53,363 nucleotides of DNA, taken from assembly GCA_944321705.1 (NCBI GenBank), contig CALUMG010000015.1, positions 1 to 53,363 of the forward strand, written 5' to 3'. The notes below the pieces were generated by a model, which made no database searches, was not told the origin of the DNA, and worked only from the letters and a program-made list of their open reading frames with translations. The position numbers and the translations under genes are program-made. Positions 45,818-53,363 of the stretch are shown here, piece by piece. How positions within the stretch are numbered: position 1 is the stretch's first letter; every line of letters starts with the position of its first letter. The DNA is from an uncultured Muribaculaceae bacterium. Its GTDB lineage: Bacteria > Bacteroidota > Bacteroidia > Bacteroidales > Muribaculaceae.

Positions 45818-47095
45818 CTATAATTTAATGAAGCGGCGGATATTATGCTCATTTATTATCGCCATGTAAACGCCTGGGAGCAGGTTGGATATGTCGATTG
45901 TAATTATTCCCCTTTGTTCATGGCCGAGGTGCTCAATCACACAACGACCAGTTAAATCGATTATTTTTATTCGCTTTATAGTACAACCAGATGTGCTTAT
46001 AGAAATTTGATTATCGGCAGGAGAAGGATAAATGGTTATTTTCTTTTCTTCGGAAGATGACATGGATATACTACCTTGGTTTGATGTGACTGAATAAGCG
46101 GCATATCCGGCTCCCATGCAATATTCATAAATATTTACACTATGTTCATTTATTCGTTCGACAGTGAAGAACGCTGCACTTGAATTGTTTGCATCTCTGC
46201 CTAAAGAACCTAAAGGAGCAACAGAGGCGATGGATTCTCCTCCTGCGGTCATGTCGCGTATGGTGAATCCCCCATTGTAATCGCTCCCTGATGGGTGTAA
46301 AAACATTTCATGGCCAGAAAGTATGAAACAAGTTCCGCCAACAGTGTTGTTACAAGTTGGTGGCGGCAATTCTGTATCATTGGTGAAATAATCTCCAATA
46401 TCGCTGTCATTGCTGTATTTGTAGTATCCATGTTGTCGCATTTGGTATATAAAGCTGTCGGGAGCTCCGGGTCTTATCGGAATCACATAGCCTGTCGTAT
46501 TGGCACGAGTGGATAAAGTTCCTGTTAAAGAAGTGTTTATATATTTACCATTGGCAATTTTGATGATATTTACTGTTTGAGTTTTATTAGGGAAAAAATA
46601 TATATAACCGCCATCTTCCGATAAAATGTCTCCTGAGGCCGATATGTAGTTTGTTTGTCCAGATTCAAATAAAGAGAATGAAATGTCGATAGGTTCATTT
46701 GAATTGCGAGGGTATACTTGCAATCTGCAAGGTTCGGTAGTTATACCATCGTTTCTCAGAATTAGATTTCCGGCATCGTCTGTCGTGATTCCGTGAGAAA
46801 ATGTTCCTTGGTAATTGTTTTTTATGTTGTTGCCCGATGCATCAAATGTTAACAATGTTGCCGTTTCATAGTCGTTCACATATAATAATCCATTGCGCCA
46901 TGCTCCTTGGTGGCCGGTTTGATATGTTGAACTTGCTGATGCTGATGGAAAGTCTTCAGGCAAATTGCCATCTATTTGAGAGTATCTGAAGAGTGTGTTT
47001 ACAGATATGGACAAAGGGGAAATCTGGGCATTTAAAATTGCCATGTTGAAAATAAACGCTGTCGCAAGTGCGAACATGTGTCCATGTGGATTCAT
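45818..47095 (-). CDS. Secreted protein with T9SS type A sorting domain
   Basis: About 425 residues from the ATG at 47095, which gives a signal peptide (HMFALATAFIFNMAILNAQ); the frame continues up to 47203 but this would place non-signal sequence in front. The middle contains beta-rich, propeller-like segments (QGAWRNGLLYVNDYETATLL, TTDDAGNLILRNDG). The last 70 residues are a T9SS type A sorting domain (KKITIYPSPADNQISISTSG, IIDLTGRCVIEH, ISNLLPGVYMAIINEHNI). No enzymatic motif is seen. A -7 element at 47132-47139 supports the chosen start. It is monocistronic. Confidence 0.87.
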   Translation of the reverse strand: MNPHGHMFALATAFIFNMAILNAQISPLSISVNTLFRYSQIDGNLPEDFPSASASSTYQTGHQGAWRNGLLYVNDYETATLLTFDASGNNIKNNYQGTFSHGITTDDAGNLILRNDGITTEPCRLQVYPRNSNEPIDISFSLFESGQTNYISASGDILSEDGGYIYFFPNKTQTVNIIKIANGKYINTSLTGTLSTRANTTGYVIPIRPGAPDSFIYQMRQHGYYKYSNDSDIGDYFTNDTELPPPTCNNTVGGTCFILSGHEMFLHPSGSDYNGGFTIRDMTAGGESIASVAPLGSLGRDANNSSAAFFTVERINEHSVNIYEYCMGAGYAAYSVTSNQGSISMSSSEEKKITIYPSPADNQISISTSGCTIKRIKIIDLTGRCVIEHLGHEQRGIITIDISNLLPGVYMAIINEHNIRRFIKL

Positions 47096-47131
47096 TCTAA
47101 TTGGTTTTAGGTTAACGTGATTGTCTAAAGA

Positions 47132-47139
47132 CAAAGATA
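47132..47139 (-). promoter_or_regulatory. Putative -7 element of the T9SS gene
   Basis: Minus-strand TATCTTTG matches TAnnTTTG, 36 nt before the ATG at 47095. No clear -33 TTTG. Confidence 0.42.
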
Positions 47140-47355
47140 AGGAATTTGGCTTAAATAACGTTTTTTGAGGAGAAATAATATGCAAGTTTTTTAGATAAGA
47201 CATCCAAGATTTCCCTTTTTGCGAGAAGATGTCATATCTTGCTTGAAAAAGTAATTGTTGAACAGAAAAATGGGTTAATTGCGGCGAGAATGGATTTAGA
47301 AATTAAACTATATATTACATGGTTCGTCTCGGTATTGAAAAATTATAATGAATTT

Positions 47356-47386
47356 TTTGAGGATAAAATTAATTTGCGTAACTTCG
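47356..47386 (+). promoter_or_regulatory. Promoter of nifJ
   Basis: TTTG (47356-47359) and TAACTTCG (47379-47386, one mismatch to TAnnTTTG) are separated by 19 nt. The transcript would carry a leader of about 150 nt (47390-47540), in which I find no recognised riboswitch. This promoter occupies the gap 47096-47540, which otherwise holds only the divergent T9SS promoter. Confidence 0.6.
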
Positions 47387-47540
47387 CTGTGTAAAAAAAC
47401 GTTTGAACGTAAAAATCATAAAGACAAATATATATGGTAAAGTGAGCGAGGTGACACATTGCTATTGTGGATGAATGGCGTGGGTCATCTTGTCGTGATT
47501 TTGAAGATATAGCAAAAAGAATATTTTTAACACTTTTATT

Positions 47541-50500
47541 ATGGGTAAAGAAAAAAAATTCTTGACGTGCGATGGTAACCAAGCCGCAGCACATGTGAGC
47601 TACATGTTCACAGAAGTAGCAGCCATATATCCCATCACACCGTCATCAACCATGGCAGAGCATGTTGATGAATGGGCTGCTGCCGGAAGAAAGAACATCT
47701 TTGGTGAAACGGTGTGTGTGCAGGAGATGCAATCTGAAGCCGGTGCTGCCGGTGCTGTTCACGGTTCATTGCAAGCAGGAGCGTTGACTACGACTTATAC
47801 AGCATCGCAAGGCTTGTTGTTGATGATACCTAACATGTATAAGATTGCCGGTGAATTGCTACCATGCGTATTCCATGTTTCAGCTCGTACACTTGCTTCT
47901 CATGCATTGTGTATATTTGGTGATCATCAAGACGTAATGTCGACAAGGCAAACCGGTTTTGCCATGTTGTGCGAAGGTTCGGTTCAAGAAGTGATGGATT
48001 TGGCAGGAGTAGCACACTTGGCTACAATAAAGTCAAGGGTTCCTTTTGTCAATTTCTTCGACGGATTCCGTACATCTCATGAAATCCAGAAAATAGAAGC
48101 GTTGGACAATGAGGATCTTGCTCCGCTTGTTGACCAAGAAGCGTTGTCTGAATTCCGTCATCGTGCCATGAATCCGGACAAACCTGTAACTCGTGGTACA
48201 GCAGAAAATCCGGATGTATTCTTCCAGCATCGTGAATCAAGCAATGAATATTACAATGCTGTTCCTGCAATAGTTGAGGAATACATGAACAAGATTGCTG
48301 AAATCACAGGACGCAAATATGGTTTGTTTGACTACTATGGAGCACCAGATGCCGACCGTGTAATCATTGCAATGGGTTCTGTTACAGAAGCTATCCGTGA
48401 AACAATTGATTATTTGACAAGCAAGGGTGAAAAAGTAGGACTTATATCGGTACACTTGTATCGTCCGTTCAGTGCAAAGCATTTCCTTGCTGCAGTTCCT
48501 GCTACGGCAAAGCGCATAGCAGTGCTCGATCGTACAAAAGAACCGGGTGCAAACGGCGAACCGTTGTATCTCGACGTAGTTGATTGTTTCTATGGTAGTG
48601 AAAATGCTCCGTTAATCGTTGGTGGTCGTTACGGACTTGGATCAAAAGACACTACCCCGGCGCAAATCCTTGCCGTGTATGAAAATCTTGCTTTGCCGAC
48701 ACCGAAGAATAACTTCACACTTGGCATCGTGGATGATGTAACATTTACTTCTCTGCCTCAGAAAGAAGAGATCGCCCTTGGATCAAAGGGTATGTTCCAA
48801 GCAAAATTCTATGGTCTTGGTGCTGACGGTACTGTAGGTGCAAACAAGAACTCAGTAAAGATTATTGGAGAAAACACTGACAAATATTGCCAGGCTTATT
48901 TCTCTTATGACTCCAAGAAATCGGGTGGTTTCACATGCTCTCACTTGAGATTTGGTGACGAACCGATACATTCTACATATCTTGTTACAACTCCTAATTT
49001 CGTTGCATGCCATGTGCAGGCTTATTTGCACATGTATGATGTTACGAGAGGTTTGCAGAAGAACGGTACTTTCTTGTTGAACACGATTTGGGAGGGTGAC
49101 GAACTTGTGAAGAACCTTCCTGTAAAGGTGAAAAAATATTTTGCCGACAACAACATAAAAGTTTATTACATCAATGCAACTAAGATTGCACAAGAAATAG
49201 GACTTGGCAACAGGACCAATACCATTCTTCAATCAGCATTCTTCCGTATCACAGGTGTAATTCCTGTTGACTTGGCTGTTGAGCAAATGAAGAAATTCAT
49301 CGTCAAGTCTTATGGCAAGAAGGGTGAAGATGTAGTAAATAAGAACTATGCCGCAGTCGATCGTGGTGGTGAATATAAGGAATTGACCGTAGATCCAGAA
49401 TGGTCTAATCTCGAACCTGCTGCTCCTGTTGTCGATGACGTTCCAGCTGTTATCAGCGAAGTCGTAAGACCGATTAATGCACAAGACGGTGACTTGCTTC
49501 CTGTATCTGCATTTACAGCTAATCCTGATGGTACTTGGGAACCGGGTAGCGCAAAATATGAGAAGCGCGGTGTGTCAGTATTTGTTCCCGAATGGAATCC
49601 TGAGAACTGTATACAATGTAACAAGTGTGCATATGTTTGTCCTCATGCAGCCATTCGTCCATTTGTATTTACAGCTGAAGAACTTGAAAAATCTCCGTTC
49701 AAGGCAGGAGAAACAATACCTGCAATTGGAAAGACATTCACAGGCATGCAATTTGCTCAAGTTGTTGATGATCTTGACTGCTTGGGTTGCGGAAACTGCG
49801 TTGATGTATGTCCGGGCAAGAAGGGAAACAAGGCTCTTGTCATGAAGCCTCTTGAAACAGAAGCTAAGATGCAAGAAAAGTGGGATTACTGCGTGAACAA
49901 CGTAAGTAGCAAGCAAAATCTTGTAGACGTCAAGGCTAATGTGAAGAATTCTCAATTTGCAACTCCGTTGTTTGAATTCTCTGGTGCATGCTCAGGTTGC
50001 GGTGAAACTCCTTATGTGAAATTGATTTCTCAATTGTTTGGTGATCGTGAAATAGTTTCAAATGCTACGGGATGTAGCTCGATTTATTCGGGTTCAGTGC
50101 CATCGACTCCTTATACTACAAATGAAAAGGGTCATGGTCCTGCATGGGCTAACTCTTTGTTTGAAGACTTCTGTGAATTTGGTTTGGGTATGTACTTGGC
50201 ATATGAAAAGATGCGTGCACGCCTTGAATCTAATGTGAAAGAAGCTTTGAACTGCGACGGCACTACCGAAGAATTGAAGGAACTTTACACTCAATGGCTC
50301 GAAAACAAGGAAGATGGAGACAAGAGTCGTGAACTCGCCGACAAGATTCTTGCTGCAATTGATGGATGTGATAATGCCATAAGCAAGCAAATAAAGGAAT
50401 TAGGTCATTATTTGACAAAGCGTTCACATTGGATTATCGGTGGTGACGGAGCTTCTTATGACATCGGTTTCGGAGGACTCGACCATGTAATAGCTTCTGG

Positions 50501-51101
50501 CAAGAATGTAAATATCCTTGTTCTCGATACAGAGGTTTATTCTAATACAGGTGGTCAGGCTTCGAAGGCTACTCCGCTTGGTGCAATTGCCAAGTTTGCC
50601 GCTTCGGGCAAGCGTGTTCGTAAAAAAGACCTTGGTTTGATTGCTTCTACCTACGGATATGTATATTGCGCACAAATTGCAATGGGTGCTGACAATGCTC
50701 AGGCTCTTAAGGCAATTCGTGAAGCAGAAGCTTATGATGGACCATCAGTGATAATCGCTTATGCTCCATGTATCAACCATGGATTGAAGGCAGGTATGGG
50801 CAAGGCTCAGGCTGAAGAGGCTAAGGCCGTAGAATGCGGATACTGGCACTTGTGGCGTTACAATCCTGAACTTGAAAACGAGGACAAGAACCCATTCACT
50901 TTGGACAGTAAAGAACCAAATTGGGATAACTTTGAAGCATTCTTGAAGGGTGAAGTTCGTTACGCATCTGTAATGAAACAATATCCGAGTGAAGCAGAAG
51001 AGTTGTTTGCTGCTGCTAAGAAGAATGCTCAATGGCGTTATAACAATTATCGACGTCTTGCTCGTCAACAATGGGGTCAAAATCCTGATGAAATGAAATA
51101 A
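47541..51101 (+). CDS. nifJ: Pyruvate:ferredoxin (flavodoxin) oxidoreductase
   Basis: A 1186-residue single-chain thiamine-diphosphate enzyme oxidising pyruvate to acetyl-CoA with ferredoxin or flavodoxin reduction in the cytoplasm. Domains in order: gamma/alpha pyrimidine-binding part (CDGNQAAAHVSYMFTEVAAI, YPITPSSTMAEH), then a ferredoxin-type 2x[4Fe-4S] domain (CIQCNKCAYVCPHAAIRP from C690; CLGCGNCVDVCPGKKGNK), then the TPP domain with GACSGCGETPYVKL and GDGASYDIGFGG, followed by LDTEVYSNTGGQASKATP. The length and order match the family. It provides reducing power for fermentation and acetyl-CoA, and could feed the succinate-propionate route in the same window. A terminator follows. Confidence 0.98.
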   Translation: MGKEKKFLTCDGNQAAAHVSYMFTEVAAIYPITPSSTMAEHVDEWAAAGRKNIFGETVCVQEMQSEAGAAGAVHGSLQAGALTTTYTASQGLLLMIPNMYKIAGELLPCVFHVSARTLASHALCIFGDHQDVMSTRQTGFAMLCEGSVQEVMDLAGVAHLATIKSRVPFVNFFDGFRTSHEIQKIEALDNEDLAPLVDQEALSEFRHRAMNPDKPVTRGTAENPDVFFQHRESSNEYYNAVPAIVEEYMNKIAEITGRKYGLFDYYGAPDADRVIIAMGSVTEAIRETIDYLTSKGEKVGLISVHLYRPFSAKHFLAAVPATAKRIAVLDRTKEPGANGEPLYLDVVDCFYGSENAPLIVGGRYGLGSKDTTPAQILAVYENLALPTPKNNFTLGIVDDVTFTSLPQKEEIALGSKGMFQAKFYGLGADGTVGANKNSVKIIGENTDKYCQAYFSYDSKKSGGFTCSHLRFGDEPIHSTYLVTTPNFVACHVQAYLHMYDVTRGLQKNGTFLLNTIWEGDELVKNLPVKVKKYFADNNIKVYYINATKIAQEIGLGNRTNTILQSAFFRITGVIPVDLAVEQMKKFIVKSYGKKGEDVVNKNYAAVDRGGEYKELTVDPEWSNLEPAAPVVDDVPAVISEVVRPINAQDGDLLPVSAFTANPDGTWEPGSAKYEKRGVSVFVPEWNPENCIQCNKCAYVCPHAAIRPFVFTAEELEKSPFKAGETIPAIGKTFTGMQFAQVVDDLDCLGCGNCVDVCPGKKGNKALVMKPLETEAKMQEKWDYCVNNVSSKQNLVDVKANVKNSQFATPLFEFSGACSGCGETPYVKLISQLFGDREIVSNATGCSSIYSGSVPSTPYTTNEKGHGPAWANSLFEDFCEFGLGMYLAYEKMRARLESNVKEALNCDGTTEELKELYTQWLENKEDGDKSRELADKILAAIDGCDNAISKQIKELGHYLTKRSHWIIGGDGASYDIGFGGLDHVIASGKNVNILVLDTEVYSNTGGQASKATPLGAIAKFAASGKRVRKKDLGLIASTYGYVYCAQIAMGADNAQALKAIREAEAYDGPSVIIAYAPCINHGLKAGMGKAQAEEAKAVECGYWHLWRYNPELENEDKNPFTLDSKEPNWDNFEAFLKGEVRYASVMKQYPSEAEELFAAAKKNAQWRYNNYRRLARQQWGQNPDEMK

Positions 51102-51124
51102 GAGCTAAAAATTTAATTCTATAG

Positions 51125-51169
51125 AAAGAGAGCGTTTGTCTAAATTGACAGGCGCTCTCTTTATTTTTT
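51125..51169 (+). terminator. Intrinsic terminator of nifJ
   Basis: AAAGAGAGCG (51125-51134) pairs with CGCTCTCTTT (51153-51162), extended by GTC/GAC inside the loop, and a T6 tract follows. The next 325 bp up to 51495 hold no gene I can support. Confidence 0.9.
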
Positions 51170-51495
51170 GCTCTAATTTAACAATGGAAAAATCACGAAA
51201 TACAAACAAGGAAATATTTTTCCCTATTGGGATGTGTATATATGCGTTTGCATGCAGTTATGAAGTATACGATGATAACTTCGTTTTGTTTTTACGATAC
51301 GCATTTCATGGTACGTTTTCAAATTTTTAAATTGTTTTTTGTTTCGTATTGTTGGAATGTCGAGATACAGAAGTTTTTTTGTTTTATCGTCATCAATGAC
51401 ATTAGCTATGACAATATAAAATTTCGTTCGTTTTATGTCCTCGTTTGATGTCATCCCAATTTTAGAGAACTTATTTCATAATTTATTGTTTTTTA

Positions 51496-52761
51496 TTATT
51501 CTGCTGCTTTGAAATTATATACTGGTTTTATTACATTTACAATGCTTACGGTGTCTTGAATGTTGCGGATGATTTCTTCTTTCGTCTTGTACACCATTGG
51601 CGATTCATCTTTAGTGTCTTCGTTTAGACATTCACTGTAGATTCCTTGCATGGACTTTCGGTATTCTTCCATGTTGATGTTCTTGAATGCTTGGCTTCGG
51701 CTCATGATGCGCCCTGCGCCATGTGGGGCAGAATTGTTCCAATCCTCATTGCCTTTGCCTATGCAAATCAATGAGCCATCGCGCATGTTCAACGGGATGA
51801 TGCACTTTTGTCCCGAATAAGCTGAAATGGCACCTTTGCGTATAATGTTATCATCATCGATATAGTTGTGGACGCTTTCAAATGCCAAATCGCTTTGTGG
51901 GGCTTCTATGTTGCCTTGCTGTAAGAAGTAATTCATGATGAGGTCGGTGATAAGCCGACGGTTCAATTTGGCCCAATGCTGGCAAAGTCGCATATCGTGC
52001 AGGTAATCTTCTCGAAAATTACCTTCCAAATAAGATAAATCGGGCGGTATTGTCGGTTTATACATTTTAAATGATTTGTGCAGTTCGCGTATGACATCTT
52101 GCAATTCAGCTTTTCTCCCGGCTGCTTTGTATTCGGCTATCATTCGATTTTGCACTTCCATCAGTTTGTCCCAACCTGATTGGCATTTTACAGCCAACTT
52201 CTGATAAATCTGTGCAACTTGTGTCCCCAAGTTGCGGCTTCCTGTATGAACGACGAGATAGGTCATGCCGTTTTCGTCCTCGTCAAGCTCAATGAAGTGA
52301 TTGCCACCACCCAATGATCCGATGGAGAGGTTTAGACGTTTGGTATCTTTTAATTCTCGATAACAGCGCAGCTGCTTGATAAGGTCTTTACCTTCACGAT
52401 ATATATCCATATATTTTTGTGGCAGAGGTACGCACTTGTTGTCTCTACAATTACGACCTGATGGTATATTGTGAAGGATGAATTCGTTCAAGGCATGATA
52501 ATCAATACTTTTTGTGCAAACGAATGGTTGTACAAGGATGCCACACCCGATGTCCACGCCAACAATGTTTGGAATCACCTTGTTGCCCAAATTTCCGGTG
52601 AAGCCTATGACGCAACCAGCTCCGGCATGAACGTCGGGCATGATGCGTATTTTGCATTTACTGAACACATCGATGGACAGTAATTCCCTGATTTGCTCGC
52701 TTGCCTTGTCCTCGATATTGTCGGTATAAATTTTTACATTGTAGCCTTCTATGGTTTTCAT
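51496..52761 (-). CDS. rtcB: RtcB-type RNA-splicing ligase
   Basis: A 421-residue Mn2+/GTP-dependent ligase that joins 2',3'-cyclic phosphate or 3'-phosphate ends to 5'-OH RNA ends. The metal- and GMP-binding signatures are present: MPDVHAGAGCVIGFT, VGVDIGCGILV, GGGNHFIELDED, VHTGSRNLG, SAYSGQKCIIPLN and the guanylation-site histidine in APHGAGRIMSRSQAF. It is a short bacterial form without archease next to it. It lies 7 bp after a repeat protein gene, indicating an operon; such contexts often serve RNA repair after tRNA damage. No ribonuclease toxin or archease gene is seen nearby. Confidence 0.95.
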   Translation of the reverse strand: MKTIEGYNVKIYTDNIEDKASEQIRELLSIDVFSKCKIRIMPDVHAGAGCVIGFTGNLGNKVIPNIVGVDIGCGILVQPFVCTKSIDYHALNEFILHNIPSGRNCRDNKCVPLPQKYMDIYREGKDLIKQLRCYRELKDTKRLNLSIGSLGGGNHFIELDEDENGMTYLVVHTGSRNLGTQVAQIYQKLAVKCQSGWDKLMEVQNRMIAEYKAAGRKAELQDVIRELHKSFKMYKPTIPPDLSYLEGNFREDYLHDMRLCQHWAKLNRRLITDLIMNYFLQQGNIEAPQSDLAFESVHNYIDDDNIIRKGAISAYSGQKCIIPLNMRDGSLICIGKGNEDWNNSAPHGAGRIMSRSQAFKNINMEEYRKSMQGIYSECLNEDTKDESPMVYKTKEEIIRNIQDTVSIVNVIKPVYNFKAAE

Positions 52762-52768
52762 TTTTGCC

Positions 52769-53287
52769 TTATGATAATATTTGTATTTTCAGTTGTTTCT
52801 TTTCGTCTTCAATCAGCTTATTCCATAAACGGGAATGGTGCAAACTGGATGCAGGGATATAGTCCTTGTATTTTTCCAAGAATTCCATGCTGTACAGTTC
52901 TTCCAGTTTATAAGAATCAATAATATCATTCCAATCCCAATATTCGGCAAATTGTTCCAATAGGGCATGTGTTAGTTCCAAATTGGAATTTCTTGACAAT
53001 TTATGCCAGTTCCAATAATCTTTGTATTTCTCCAGATTTTCCACTGTGAACAAGTGATCATTGGAGGAGTCTGAAAGTTCATCCCAATTTATTTTATTTT
53101 TGAACTTTTCTATCATAGGTATAGTCCAAATGATGTTGTAGTTGTTAGAAATACCTTTCCACACCACCTTGTCCCTATACTTATCCAATAATTGTTCAGT
53201 CCAAGCAAATTCTCTTGAAAGTTCTTCCCATGCGGCTTCTTCCAAAACCTTATTCATAAAATCATTGTTCCAATTTTTTGTTGCCAT
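52769..53287 (-). CDS. Tryptophan-rich tandem-repeat protein
   Basis: About 172 residues from the ATG at 53287; an ATG at 53353 would add 22 residues that do not fit the repeat and contain a perfect hairpin sequence (53298-53314), so the shorter form is preferred. The protein is made of about five degenerate 24-27-residue repeats of the form W-x-x-[LI]-S...T-x-x-[LM]-[LI]-x-[KQ]-[FY]-x-x-x-[VIW], for example AWEELSREFAWTEQLLDKYR, NWDELSDSSN and NWHKLSRNSNLELTHALLEQF. Such solenoid-like repeats usually bind proteins or nucleic acids. It is 7 bp upstream of rtcB and thus probably co-expressed, perhaps as a partner or sensor for RNA repair (inference). Confidence 0.78.
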   Translation of the reverse strand: MATKNWNNDFMNKVLEEAAWEELSREFAWTEQLLDKYRDKVVWKGISNNYNIIWTIPMIEKFKNKINWDELSDSSNDHLFTVENLEKYKDYWNWHKLSRNSNLELTHALLEQFAEYWDWNDIIDSYKLEELYSMEFLEKYKDYIPASSLHHSRLWNKLIEDEKKQLKIQILS

Positions 53288-53297
53288 ATTACTACTG

Positions 53298-53314
53298 GTG
53301 CGATAAAATCGCAC
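53298..53314 (-). promoter_or_regulatory. Perfect short hairpin ahead of the repeat-protein gene
   Basis: GTGCGA (53298-53303) and TCGCAC (53309-53314) flank a 5-nt loop, 11 nt upstream of the preferred ATG at 53287. It may be a leader hairpin or operator for the repeat protein-rtcB operon. A one-mismatch -7 (minus-strand TTTATTTG, 53337-53330) lies slightly upstream. Confidence 0.4.
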
Positions 53315-53363
53315 AGGTTTAAATGTCATCAAATAAAGTGCGTTCTTTGACATTTTGGTTTGA

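Noticed and set aside
47096..47203. N-terminal extension of the T9SS protein to 47203
   Set aside because: The extension precedes an obvious signal peptide, and a -7 promoter element lies inside it.
51136..51330. Plus-strand open frame of 64 residues after nifJ
   Set aside because: Begins inside the nifJ terminator and has no coding character.
51224..51454. Minus-strand open frame of 76 residues downstream of rtcB
   Set aside because: Lys/Tyr-rich AT-driven composition with no recognisable domain; it is positioned where a third operon gene could be, so it cannot be fully excluded, but the support is too weak.
52769..53353. Start of the repeat protein at 53353
   Set aside because: The extra 22 residues do not match the repeat and cover a perfect hairpin and a near -7 element; still possible.
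1..53363. tRNA, rRNA, CRISPR or intact transposase
   Set aside because: No cloverleaf with a T-loop GTTCRA motif, no rRNA segment, no regularly spaced repeats and no transposase or integrase open frame was found.

Overview
The window looks like a chromosomal segment of a gut-type Bacteroidales bacterium. Evidence includes moderate-to-low GC, promoters of the Bacteroidetes form (TTTG, about 19-20 nt, TAnnTTTG), few Shine-Dalgarno sites, a DUF4290 gene beside murA and rimM, an archaeal-type prolyl-tRNA synthetase, two proteins ending in type IX secretion (T9SS) sorting domains, and a succinate-to-propionate gene set. The T9SS cargo and fermentation genes would suit Muribaculaceae or a relative, but that family assignment is inference. 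I see no tRNA, rRNA, CRISPR array or intact insertion sequence.

Layout. 1-5.3 kb (+): DUF4290 protein, murA, rimM, an acidic small protein, an OmpA-like lipid/peptidoglycan-associated type protein and proS, closed by a strong terminator. 5.4-5.9 kb: an ECF sigma factor with a near-perfect promoter. 5.9-11.3 kb (-): a tightly overlapping biotin operon bioA-bioF-bioG/bioC fusion-bioD, continuing into a DEDDy 3'-5' exonuclease and a small membrane protein. 11.3-15.0 kb (+): an accessory island of small stress/redox/acetyltransferase-type genes preceded by a large imperfect inverted-repeat element and carrying a decayed tfoX-like pseudogene. 15.2-17.4 kb (-): dnaG.

17.5-26.6 kb (-): central metabolism. 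mutA-mutB (methylmalonyl-CoA mutase) is one unit with its own promoter and terminator. Upstream of it lies a five-gene unit: methylmalonyl-CoA epimerase, carboxyltransferase subunit, an OadG-like subunit fused to a lamin-tail domain, a biotin carrier protein and the Na+-pumping beta subunit. Together they convert succinyl-CoA to propionyl-CoA and conserve energy as a sodium gradient; the carrier needs biotin, whose synthesis genes are also in the window. 26.8-31.7 kb (-): a beta-propeller-like exported protein and a 1255-residue T9SS-sorted amidase. 31.8-35.5 kb (-): patatin-like phospholipase, cytoplasmic GH13 amylase, prs.

35.6-45.7 kb (+): tsaC/sua5-type gene, a polyprenyl-phosphate sugar transferase, a ClC-CBS chloride transporter, fmt, ftsY, rimO, an isochorismate synthase-like gene and an unusual fusion of a macro-like domain, an unassigned middle domain and a NADAR domain. 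45.8-47.1 kb (-): another T9SS-sorted protein. 47.5-51.1 kb (+): pyruvate:ferredoxin oxidoreductase nifJ with a long leader and terminator. 51.5-53.3 kb (-): an RtcB-type RNA ligase downstream of a small protein built of tryptophan-rich tandem repeats. The most unusual items are the macro/NADAR fusion, the rtcB-repeat protein pair, the 11.4 kb structured element with its island, the MurA Cys-to-Asp active-site change and the OadG-lamin-tail fusion. None of these can be proven novel without database searches.
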